Source of the DNA: Atherix ibis
Lineage: Eukaryota > Arthropoda > Insecta > Diptera > Athericidae
Reading direction: 5' to 3'
DNA length: 64,000 nucleotides
Assembly (NCBI GenBank): GCA_958298945.1
Contig: OY282606.1
Span: 85,753,696 to 85,817,695 of the forward strand
The stretch's first letter is position 1. Every line of letters begins with the position of its first letter. Positions 44,857-55,327 of the stretch are shown one piece after another. The translations under genes were made by a program, and so were the position numbers. The notes beneath the pieces are model-generated. The model had not been told where the DNA came from. It saw only the letters and a program-made list of their open reading frames with translations, and did no database searches.

Positions 44857-45171
44857 CTTATAAAAAGTTCTATCTAATTAACAAAAAAAAAACGTTCCGT
44901 CTGATATAATTCGCATGCTTATATAGAGTGTCCCAAACTCCATGCAAGATTTGAATTTCGCGCCATGTGTGCGATAAAGTGTTGTCAGCGAACAAAAATG
45001 ACAGCTTGACAGCTGACAGTTCAAAGTTATTTAAAATGGAACACCAAATAAAATAACAATGCGGTTTTATTCTTGAACAAAATTTTTTTTGTTTCAAGAA
45101 TAAAACCACATTGTTATTTTATGTGGTGTTCTATTTTTTTTTTTTGTTAATTAGATAGAACTTTTTATAAG
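44857..45171. repeat. Fold-back block with nested hairpin
   Basis: Outer arms 44857-44892 and 45136-45171 are inverted copies (CTTATAAAAAGTTCTATC and complement). Inside lies a transposon-end fragment (GAGTGTCCCAAACTCC at 44928) and an inner hairpin with ~44-bp arms (45039-45082 / 45085-45131, few mismatches). The outer arm sequence belongs to repeat X (24405-24501). Confidence 0.85.
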
Positions 45172-45206
45172 GTTAACTGTCAAACCAGCTGTCATCTGTT
45201 AAAATA

Positions 45207-46066
45207 CGAGGTCTGTTCCAAAAGTATCCCGAATTTTGAATTTCCACGGGTTACGTATATTCGATTTTCGATTTTTTGTTGCGTTATGTTGGTATTTATG
45301 TCTCTCACTTATGCCGATAAGTTTGGCCATTTTGAATGTTTAGTTAATTTTTGACAGCTGCTTTGCTTGCATGTGTTTTGGCTCGTCTTCGATTTTTGCT
45401 CAATTCCGACCAAAAATAGCATCGCATTAACATTACTAAGGAGATGTTGGACTCCGTCTGAGATGATCCAAATTTGCTCTAGAGGGTCATTACTGGTGAC
45501 GAATCATGGGTTCGACGCGGAAACCAAAGCTCAATCATCCCAATGGAAGCTGCCGCATGAGCCAAGACCGAACAAAGCGCGCCAAGTTCGGTCGAATGTA
45601 AAGGTTTTGATTACAGTTTTCTTCGATTGCAGGGGCGTGGTGCATCATAAGTTCTTGCCACAGAGTAGAACGGTCAATAAGGAATATTACCTGCAAGTTA
45701 TACGCAAGTTGCGCTAAGCAATTCACCAGAAATGCCCGGATTTGTGGAAGAACAAAAATTGGATTTTGCACCATGATAACGCCCGTGCTCACGCATCGTT
45801 GGCCAAAAACAACATACTAATAATGCCGCAGCCACTGTATTCTCAAGATCTGGCCCCGTGTAACTTTTTCTTGTTTCTGAAACCGATTCTTTGATCCATT
45901 TTTTGGAATGGGCAAAAATCGACGACGAGCCAAACCACTTTCAAGTAAACCAGCTGCCAAAAATGAACTGAACATTCGAAATTGCCGAAATTGTCGGCAT
46001 AAGCGAGAGACGTGAGTACCAACATAACGCCACAAAAAATTCGCGATTCTTTTTGAACAGACCTCG
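45207..46066 (+). mobile_element. GVQW3-type mariner, fold-back derivative with long TIRs
   Basis: 860 bp with TA on both sides (45205-45206, 46067-46068). The left ~190 bp is the normal 5' end, joined by the shared deletion (near 45405) to transposase codons ~125 onward: IAKEMLDSV, LPHEPRPNKARQVRSNVKVLI, a frame near LWKNKNWILHHDNA and LAPCNFFLF. At about 45890 the rest is replaced by an inverted copy of the first ~180 bp of the element, including CCATTTTTTGGAATGGG, which the left arm lacks. The arms are therefore ~180 bp instead of ~30. Non-coding overall. Confidence 0.9.
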
Positions 46067-46068
46067 TA

Positions 46069-47929
46069 CAAGCATGTCTACAGAAGTCACAAAGAGTCCT
46101 CTGAGTGCAGTCGTGATTATTGGACTTGTTCTTTTAGATCTCAATGTTCTTCCTATTTTTCAAATTAGCCTTCTCTACCTGAAAAAATTACCAATTTTTT
46201 TTCATAATTACTATAAACTGTCCCTGAGATTAGGTTATTTTCCTCCAAGCATATTTAATACTTTTCTAAAAAGTTCAGTTTTTTTTATACCCCAAATAAT
46301 TTTTTAATCTCTCAAAAATTTGAATATGTTTTTATAAAAGAAAAACATTTTTTTTTCACAAAGAGGACTAACAGGTAAATTTTTCTCATTTATCATATTG
46401 CTAATATGTTGTTTGTAGATAATACATAAAAAGGTAGATGAAGATTTTATCTAAATTGGATAACATTCCCAAGAAGGACTTTATAACCCAACAAAATAGT
46501 TGAACACAAAAAAAAAATTACTGCGTCTCTATCTAATTTATGCTATAATAACAAGCATAAATTTGTACTGAAGTTAGTTTTTCATGTTTGTTGGAAATAT
46601 TTTTTTAAGAAATTTTTTTTTACGATAGACCCCCTAAATAGGTAAAGAGTGTATGCACTTGTATACAGACTAGATTGTCAGCTAATAATACAAGAATAGA
46701 ACAACCGAATTAATAGTCATGACAAGCGCCATAATCGGGAATATATTCATTAATTGCTAAGTGTTGGGACTCCCTCTTGAAATTATTGTTTTTTATAAGT
46801 AGGTGTACCCTTTTCTAAGTAGGTGTATCTGTCGTGAACTAATCGTTGAAGACAACAGGAGGACAGACAGATATTCTTCCAAACATTAGAAAACGGATAG
46901 GTTTACATATCGAATGAATGTGTCGACACATGTTACATTGGGTTTCAAATAATTCACAGATAATATTTAGTCGTTAAAAGGGAAAATAAATATTTTTCTA
47001 CATGCTACCTAAGAGAGGAGATAACAATCTGTTTAGAAATGATTATGGGACACGGCAAGGCGCCCGAAAATTCTTCCAACAGTGTTTACTGATAATAACT
47101 GAGATTTTCCAATGTACACATGGATTTCTATCATTCTCATCTAACTGGACACCAATCTATCTGGGAAAACGATCTATCGAAGATATACTATTAAAATTCC
47201 AATTAGTCATCGTTCGGATTCTTGTAAGAAATCTGAAAAATTTAATTATTAGCTTTTTTTTCTCTATATTCGATCAAAGTATTCCCATGATCACTACTGA
47301 AAAGCTCATCGAAACAATACGAAATGTTTCTTCCAAATCTTCTGTAGATCATTAAAAACCACCCACGATCGACAACTTGTATCTAATTCCCATTAGGAGA
47401 TATTTTTTTACTCCAAATATTCGAAATTTTAGAGAAAATCAGAAAAAGGTTTTTTTTTATTGTTTTTATTTTTTTATTTTCGAAGCAATCATAATTCACA
47501 GTTCTAATCACATGGCAACAGGAGTTGGAAATAAGTAAAAATTGACAGTAATACAAGGTAAAACATCGAAGGTAACCACCAACCGAATAACAAATAATTG
47601 ATTATCAAAATGACAATAATCTTGTTAACATGATCAACGACAGAAATTTATTTATTTTGTTGAAATTAATTTTAATACAACTGACAACTCAATGGAAATA
47701 ATCGTATTTGATGATAAGATTTATGGGGGAGCATTTTTATTTATTATTATTTTAGTTTTGCTGTTTCGTTTTTTGGGGTTTTACATTGATTTATGAACTG
47801 ATTCGAGAGTGTAAACCACAATGAGGTTTTTTTCTGCTTGTTCTTTTTCACATACAGGTTGGGATAAGTTTATATCCTTAAGATAATTTTTTCCGAAGAT
47901 AGAATTTCGGAAATAAAGGGTTTTTTTTT
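46069..47929. other. Unassigned AT-rich sequence
   Basis: No transposon motif. The plus frame 47002-47355 (117 codons) is open but has low complexity and no recognised domain, so I do not call it a gene. 47400-47800 is strongly AT-rich. Confidence 0.45.
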
Positions 47930-48735
47930 TAAAAAATAACATGAGAAGTAATTGGTTTTCGGGCTGTGTGGCATATGGTACCGTTTTGTTGAAACCGCAT
48001 ATCGTCCACATACATATCTTGTAATTAAGAGACAAATAACTGGATTATCATGTCACTATGGCGAGCACCATTTTCGAAGAAGAATAGTAACACATTATGG
48101 ATGGATTTATTTCTCAACAATCACTCGTGGGTTTTCTGAACCACAAATTGCGACAATTTTGTTGTCAAGATGAAAAATGAGCCTCATTGTTGAAGATGAT
48201 TTTGTTCGAAAAATTATTGTTGTTCCAAAATCTATTCAACAAAATCCATTCGCCGTAGGTGGTTCTTGAAGAAGGCTTCAGTTCTTGAGGTAATTAACCT
48301 TTGTAAGCATGAAGACGCAAGTTTTTAGTAATAATACGCTGTGCAGAGCTTCTCGAAGTGTCCAATTCATGAATACGGTGCCGAATTGATGTTCTTGGAC
48401 TATCAGAAACACTCTGAAAGAACGACTTATTAAAGGACGGCCAGAGTATCTAAGATCACTAATTGATCCAGTCTTCCTAAATTTTTTAATTAATCTCTAA
48501 AGTTCATGAAGTTAAATCACTATTCCGACCATATTTTATACGAAAATTTCCAACGGTAGCTGCCAAACCTTCATTATTTTTGAAATTTTGTCCAACAATG
48601 AAAGCGCATTGCTCCTTTATGTAGCTCTCCATTTTCAATAACCGTGAACTGTCAACTGTCACGCTGTCATTTTTGTTTACTGAAAACACTTTACCGCACA
48701 AATGGCGCAAAATTCAAATAGGGCATCCCCAATAT
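47930..48735 (-). pseudogene. IS630/Tc1/mariner-type transposase remnant
   Basis: Collinear with the minus-strand copy at 23600-24400: GGTACCGTTTTGTTGAAACC (cf. GGCACCATCTTGTTGAAACC), TTATCATGTCACTATGGCGAGCAC and GAAGATGATTTTGTTCG. The right end is ATTCAAATAGGGCATCCCC, a degenerate TIR. The left third is missing and no frame is open. Confidence 0.75.
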
Positions 48736-48945
48736 AAGCAAACGAATTGTGTCAAACGGAAGGTTTTGTTTGATGTGATAGAACCGTTTATAGGGTTAGC
48801 TGTCAAACCATCTGTCATCTGTCAAAGTATGTCTGTGATTTTTACTGAGTTTACTTTGTCATTTAATATTTGATATACTCAAGCTGGAATTCCGTTCCGG
48901 ATTATCGAAATTTACTTCAAAAAAACCCGCAAAGTGCAAAATTAT
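48736..48945. repeat. Repeat X, unoccupied copy
   Basis: Matches 24405-24501 plus 25140-25265 as one continuous stretch (CTGTCATCTGTCAAAGTA, then GTGATTTTTACTGAG, GTTCCGGATTAT, GCAAAGTGCAAAATTAT). The TA at 48828-48829 is the empty target of the mariner at 24502. Confidence 0.85.
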
Positions 48946-50378
48946 ATTTCATCAAAAAATTGTGCTTAGTAGTGAGCTTTATTTTTAGGTCAATAATATT
49001 GTTACAGAAAAAAATTGTCGTTTTTAAAGTGGGCTAAATCTACAAGAAATATTGAAGGTACTATAAGACAAACAATTTTTGTTTGGTGTGACTTGCACCT
49101 TGGCGGCCTATTTCTTTCGAAATAAAACTAAAGCTCGCGTTATGATCAATGGGTAGCGTTGCCGAGCTATGATCTACGACTATTTTTTTGAGTATATGGA
49201 AGACCGATTAGTGCTTGGGAAATGAAACCGGCTTTGTTCTTCAAATGAAATCGGCTACAGTCCCTGATTACGCTTCTTTATATGACGTTTTTTCAATTGT
49301 TTTCTTTTATCTTGAGGAACAAAAACTCAAACTGTTCAAATAAATACTATTTCTGAGCCCCTTTAAAGGACTAACTTTAATTTTAATCGACTTGTTCCAC
49401 ATTTTCATCAGTCTTCGACGTTAAAGGCATCCTTGATGGAAATATGTTTTCTACTACTTCTATGCCCCTGCAACCCCCCCCCCCCCCTTCACCCCTTTCC
49501 TATGTGTTTTCATCTGCTCCTATGTGTTTTCGGCTGATAAAGAAATAAGGAATGTAGCCCAACTAGCAGATGCACCAAACTTAACGGAAAATGTGATGCC
49601 ACATCATTGCTTTCATTTACTAAAACCCAATTTGACTTGTTATTCAATAGAAGGTTGTATAGCTACCGGATATAAGCCACACCTCGTAGACCCAGAGGAC
49701 TTGTGGTTCCAGTAAGACAAGAACGCATATGGACTAAAATCAGGTGAATAGAAGGGGCTAGGGAACCACAGAAATTTTCCTTTTTTCCAACTTCCCATAC
49801 ACCTCATGAACCTAAGAAATTACTGAATGTAAGATTTGGCAACAGTGCGATTTCCCGCAATGGACCCGTCCAATGTATTGTTGCATTTTTTTTTAAAACC
49901 TTTTTTATCATCTTAAAAAAATACCCAATTTTTTAAAATTTTGCATATTTTTTTTTAATAAAATATAATTAAAAGTGGTTTTTTTTTTATAAAAATTTTT
50001 ATAGGAAGTCATTTTTTTAAAAGCTCTCCAAAAAATTATAATTAGACAAGCTTCTTTCCTTTTTTCAAAATAATTTATACTTTTTTCTATAAATTTTAAA
50101 AGTAATTTAACATTATCAAAAATTTATCAAAAAATAAATAAAAAAACTTTTGGAATAGTTCGTGCCATAAAAAACAAAGCGCATACAAAAATTTTTTAAT
50201 ATTTTATTTTTTACTATTATTAGTAAAAATACCAATAATAAAGTAAAACTCTATTTTTGGGAAGGCAAGGTGGCCATCAGTTATAACCCATAGAATCTCA
50301 TTTAATATTAAATAATAGTCAAAATAAGTTGTAAGTAATTTTTGACCCGATTCTCTTTGCTGAAATTAAACAAAAAAT
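48946..50378. other. Unassigned sequence
   Basis: Contains a run of 14 C at 49474-49487. 49850-50340 is AT-rich. The frame at 49524-49715 has no recognisable motif. Confidence 0.45.
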
Positions 50379-50380
50379 TA

Positions 50381-51663
50381 CGAGGGTCGTTCAATAAGTC
50401 CTTAGAAAATCCGAGAAATTGCGCTCGTAGTGTCGGTAAAGATTTTTTTTGTTAGCATTATCGATAGGTTAGCTATCAAAATTTCAGCTCGATCCATAGC
50501 GTAGGTCAATTTCTATCGTCGATTAAAGTTAACGACATTTATTTGTGCATAACAATGGAAAAAAGCGAGTTTAGGGCTGTCATCAAACATCTCCATTTGA
50601 AAGGCTTAAGCCCGAAAGAAATCAAAGCCGAGTTGGATGCAGTTCATGGCACATCTGCACCTGTGTTTGCGACAGTTTACAATTGGGTGAATGAATTTAA
50701 ACGTGGCCGTTCATCCACAAAAGATGAACATCATTCAGGACACCCAGTTGAGGTGTCTACTCCTGAAATCATCGACAAAATCCACGATCTGCTTTTGAAC
50801 GATCGGCGAATTAAAGTGCGCGAATTAGGTGAGGCCACGGGCATATCACAAGGTACAGTCGCTTCAATTTGGCATGAAAAATTGTCTATGAAAAAAATTT
50901 CGGCAAGATGGGTGCCGCGTTTGCTCTCAGAGGAGAATAAGCGCAATCGTGTAGTGGACTCTGAGGCTATGTTGGCACTCTTTCATCGTAATCCTGCCCA
51001 ATTCCTTCATCGATATGTCACTGTGGACGAAACCTGGATATACTACTACACTCCAGAAACGAAGAGACAGTCATCACAGTAGATTTTCAAGGGTGAACGG
51101 GCTCCGAAGAAGGCAAAAACTTTGCCATCGGCCGGCAAGGTGATGGCCACGGTCTTTTGGGATTCGCAAGGCATCATTTTTATCGACTACTTGGAAAAAG
51201 GAAAAACAATAACAGGAGCGTATTATGCGTCGTTATTGCAACGGTTGAGCGAGGAAATCAAAGAGAAACGCCCCCATCTGAAGAAGAAAAAAATCCTCTT
51301 GCATCAGGACAATGCGCGTGTGCACACTTGCGCTGTTTCCATGGCCAAAATTGTGGAATTGAGAATGGAATTGTTGCAGCATCCCGCTTATTCACCAGAT
51401 TTGGCCCCGAGTGACTATTTTCTTTTCCCCAATCTGAAGAAATGGCTTGGCGGACGACGGTTCACTTCCAACGAGGACGTCATTGCTCAAACGGATGACT
51501 ATTTTGCAGAACTTCCGAAATCCTATTTTTTGGACGGAATAAAACTTTTAGAAAAAACGGTTGGGAAAGTGTATAGAGGAGATTATATTAAAAAATAATA
51601 ATTTTTTTTTGTTTAAAACAGTTTTTTTCCATCTTTTTCTAAGGAGTTATTGAACGACCCTCG
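50381..51663 (+). mobile_element. irritans-type mariner, nearly intact
   Basis: 1283 bp. The TIRs are CGAGGGTCGTTCAATAAG... (50381) and its inverted partner ending at 51663. They match over about 29 bp with a single difference (AAGTCC against AACTCC). Perfect TA target duplication at 50379-50380 and 51664-51665. Length and TIR are normal for Himar1-like elements. This is by far the best preserved element here. Confidence 0.97.
50555..51598 (+). pseudogene. Himar1-like mariner transposase, one nonsense codon
   Basis: One continuous frame of 348 codons including the final stop, the length of Himar1, interrupted once by TAG at 51080-51082. The family has Trp there, so a single TGG to TAG change explains it. 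I chose ATG 50555 (MEKSEFRAVIKH) over an upstream TTG because it matches the family start. Features in order: HTH region, STKDEHHSGHP linker, ARWVPRLL, YVTVDETWIYYY (first Asp), SAGKVMATVFWD, IIFIDYLEKGKTI, LLHQDNARVHT (second Asp), YSPDLAPSDYFLF (third Asp) and the C-terminus. All three catalytic Asp are present. It acts on its own TIRs to cut and reinsert the element at TA. The allele as read would give a protein cut just after the first Asp. Confidence 0.95.
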
Positions 51664-51665
51664 TA

Positions 51666-54140
51666 TTGTATAACAAAAAAAATTTCAATAAATTCCCAAA
51701 TAATCTTCTGCTTACATGATATAATAATTTTAAAAAAAATACTATCAAATCCAGAAGGTATAAAATATTATTCTAAGGATATTCATGACTCAGTAAGCCC
51801 AATTATATTATTTGGAAATAATAACAAAATCAACAAAATTAAGAAAACCAATCAAGATAAATATTTGTACTAAACGAAATTTTTTTAAAAAAATACATAA
51901 GATATCGTCAGCCAAATCCTCCCACACTTTAACATAATCGGATCAAAGAGCCGCTAAGTTTTTATTCTAAAAATTAAAAAAAAAAAAAAATTAATTTTCC
52001 CAAACGAGAATTTAAGGAATCGAAAAAATATTTTTTATATCTTCTCAAGGAATCGATACGAATAGTGATAGTACCAAATCTAATGTTGATGCGAAAACAG
52101 TCCTGAAAAGGCTAAAGATCCTATTGCCTTTCGGGGAATGTTTTTTTTTTAGAAATCCAAGAATCTCCTGTACATTGAAGATCGGTCCGGTCGTCATTGA
52201 TTTAAACTCCCGTCGTCTTTATTGTGCCGGTAATCGGTTTTTGTTCCGTTTAAATCTTTGATTTACGGATACTAGAATTTGTCTTGGATTCGTTTTTTGT
52301 AGGCTTGAAATTTTTTACAGACACTTGAATACAAGACTTATCGTTTGTGGTAGTGAGGACAATCGTAGAAAACGTAAGGGACGGTAGTGAGGGCGACATT
52401 CGTTCGTAGTCATCTTGTCAACTGACCTCAGGAACCAGTTCTTCTGAACACATTCCAAGTTATGAGGGCGCTGACAGACACATTCCGCTTATCCTTTACC
52501 ATCGTCGTAGTCTCTGTTCCAGCTGTAAAAGGTATTTTCGGTCGGAGATTCACCTGTTGTACTCGTTAGTGATTTATGTTCGTATGTAGGCAATTTGATG
52601 CTGAAATTGAGATGACCCATCACAAGAGATAGTGCCTATTCCGCCATTCTTAGTATAAAAAAAGTAGACAAGCGTTCGAATGTTTTGGTGGAGCGGAGAA
52701 ATACGCAGAAATTTTATTGCTGTAATCTGCTTGACATTGCTGATCCTCAAATATGGACGAGATGCTATAATTCCATGATGGTAGCCAACATGTTAGGTAC
52801 CGTGCGAATGAATTGCCATCCAGAATTGGATACTAGGCACTACGCAGAAGACTCGTAGTAATGGTGGTTGTCTCGATGGGGTTAAGCATTGAAGAATAGA
52901 CAGTGGGTACCATTAGTTAGATACTAAGAACTTACGCTCCTGTTCCTATGAAACAGTTATGCTTGCTGCAGTATTCTTAGAAGGAGCCAATACCATGGGA
53001 GATTTGTACTGAAATGACATCCGGACAAAGACGAATGACCAACACGTATTTTGATTAAAAAAAAAAAACGCCAGCGATAAATGATACGAAATCGTACTCT
53101 ACGAAATTTAAAACTTTGACTATTGGCCAGGATAGTCCAGAAGACACTCCATATCGAATATACCTGTAGACTGAGAACTAACGCATATACTTGAAGGTGG
53201 TAGTGTTTTGGTACACCTGCGCCGCAATCAGAACATATCACTGAGCACCGCTGAGGTATTTGCCATGTTCAAAACAGGTAGAATTAGTCGTGTACAGGTT
53301 GACTTATGCACGCAAAAGACGAACTTGTCGTCATCACAGACACAGTCATCGTAACCTAGCCCTGCTGGATGGATAGTTTTTCTTCTGATCTCTTGAATCT
53401 TGAATCCCCGATGGATAAGTAGCCACTGGCATTATATTGAACCGTCGAATCGACGCAGGTCCATGGTCAGCACCAAACGCTAGCTGATGTAACACTCGAA
53501 GAACTTCGTATTTGGCAAATACGTTTTGGATACCATGTGGATTGGGGGTATGCAGAAATGCCATTTGAGATGAAAACCCGTTTTATTGAGCGGGCGGGCA
53601 CATTTGCGCAGGTGAGATGCCAAACTAAGAGATATGACCGAAGTCATCTTGTTTGATTTATGAACAGAGATTAAACGGTGCAGATTCTTTTGCGTTTGCG
53701 TTAACCTCTGTAGTTGTTTTGTTGACAGTCATCGGTATTAGTATCGGGAATCGTCACCATCATCATCATCATCATCATCATCATCGATGTTCTGTCATTT
53801 TTATGTTGGGAAATGGACAATAAAATTATTACTACTTTATTTTTTTTCTGTAATAAAAAATTGTCTAAAAAAATGGCAAAAGGTTGTGGCCTCATAAATT
53901 GTTAATATTTCTTTTTTCATACATTTCATGTGGTGAGTCATTTAAGGTTTATTTGGAAAAATCCCGGCAGCTTCTAAAAAACCATGTGACTACGGGTATA
54001 ATTTAAAATTTAAAGAAAGTTTGTGGTTTAAATTTTTCGTAATCGAAAAAATTTCACATTTTATTTTCTATTTTTTTTGTTGTTGAAAGTGTTGACAAAT
54101 TTAGGTGCTTATGTTAGTCCTTAAAAATTTGGAGTTATAG
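51666..54140. other. Unassigned sequence
   Basis: 51666-52050 is AT-rich. 52080-53900 is compositionally balanced with no partner in the window and no credible coding frame. It may be unique host DNA. Confidence 0.45.
53758..53784. repeat. (CAT)9 microsatellite
   Basis: Nine uninterrupted CAT units in non-coding sequence. Confidence 0.95.
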
Positions 54141-54149
54141 AGTTATCCA

Positions 54150-54680
54150 TTTTATGGTACGGAAAGTGCAGTCCCGGAATTTAGCACCGTTGAAATTTGT
54201 ACAAAACAGGATATTCTAACAAAATTTTTTTCAGCGATGAGGCTTATTTCTTAAAATTTCTATGTATATAGGGCTCTGAAAAACCACAGGCAATTATAGA
54301 AAAGCTTTTGTATCGGTAAAAAGTGATATTTTGGTTAAAAGGTATCATTGGCACATTTTGTTTTTAAAATAAAGAAGAAGAGATCATTACTGTCAATTCT
54401 GAGCGTCACAGTCACATAATAATAGAATTGGTTTGGCCTAAATATGATGATTTTAATTTGGACCATACGTGATTTAATGATTTTTAATTATAATAAATTT
54501 TACTGTAGGGAAAAATCAACCCCAAGCACAACCTGCCTATAGTATAGCTGATGGAGGCTTTTAGGCTTTAGAAAACACTTCGTGGGTAATTATTGCGGCA
54601 CCACTGCTTTACTGTGCTGTTCTGTAATTCATCAACATCTACTGTATTAGAGTCACTCTTGCATACAGTTTTTCTCCCGT
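54150..54680 (+). pseudogene. IS630/Tc1/mariner-type transposase fragment, copy 1
   Basis: Plus-strand translation with stops: NEAYFL (decayed SDEAHF, about 54235), GSEKPQAIIEKL (54270-54305), GIIGTFCF*NKEEEIITVNSERHSH (about 54340-54415, the GIIGPFFF.NE...TVNGxRY box) and LVWPKYDDFNLDH. It belongs to the same superfamily as 3292-3938 but a different lineage. The downstream QQDG and WGYVK boxes are replaced by a GGAGGCTTTTAGGCTTT region shared with copy 2. Confidence 0.7.
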
Positions 54681-54799
54681 TTTTACATTGTGGCTAGTAG
54701 CCAACAAATCCTTCTTCAGTCAGTCTATTTTAATTTCCCCGAAAGTTTTACCAACCCTAGCGATTCTTCCAGAACCACGTGTCGAACAAAATTTATTTA

Positions 54800-55325
54800 T
54801 TATTGTGGGTTTTTAGAGCCCCATATACATATAGAAATTTTAATAAATAATGAGGTTTATTTAATAAAACTTCTACATTTGTATGGGGCTTTAAAAACCC
54901 ACAGATAACTATAGAAAACCTATTGTATCCGTGAAAAGTGACTTTTTGCTGTACGTTTTGATCTAAGGGCATAATTGGTCCATTTTTTTTGTAAATAAAG
55001 AAGAGATCGTTAACGTCAATTCTGAGCACCACGGTCAAATGATAATTGATTCCTTAAATCAAAACGTATACCACATATAGTCTAGATTAAAATCCTCACG
55101 CTTTTTTTTTTGACTAAGCGTGAGGATTTTAATTTGGACCATACCATATATGGTTTTATGTTTTTCTAAATATTATAATAGTTTTTATAGCTTTACTGAA
55201 ATTTGAGCTGAAGGAGGCTTTTAGGCTTTCGAAATCTCTTGGTGGACAATTCTAGCGATACCACTAATCTACTGCGCCGTTCTATAGTTCGACCATATCT
55301 ACCCTAGAAAAGGCTTCCTACCACA
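54800..55325 (+). pseudogene. IS630/Tc1/mariner-type transposase fragment, copy 2
   Basis: A second, diverged copy of the sequence at 54150-54680 in the same orientation: GGGCTTTAAAAACCC, AAATAAAGAAGAGATCGTTAACGTC, GGAGGCTTTTAGGCTTTCG and GATACCACTAATCTACTGCGCC. It also carries an internal hairpin (55086-55133) and a small inverted segment near 54810-54900 (TGGGTTTTTAGAGCCCC against GGGGCTTTAAAAACCCA). No open frame. It ends at the TA where mariner copy C is inserted. Confidence 0.7.
55086..55133. repeat. 18-bp perfect inverted repeat
   Basis: 55086-55103 and 55116-55133 are reverse complements. Weaker pairing extends outward to about 55070 and 55153 (CCACATATAG against CCATATATGG). It lies inside the copy 2 transposase fragment; copy 1 has only one arm (GATTTTAATTTGGACCATAC near 54455). 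Confidence 0.85.
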
Positions 55326-55327
55326 TA

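Noticed and set aside
47002..47355. 117-codon open frame, plus strand
   Set aside because: Low complexity, Ile/Leu/Phe-rich as expected from AT-rich DNA, and no family resemblance.
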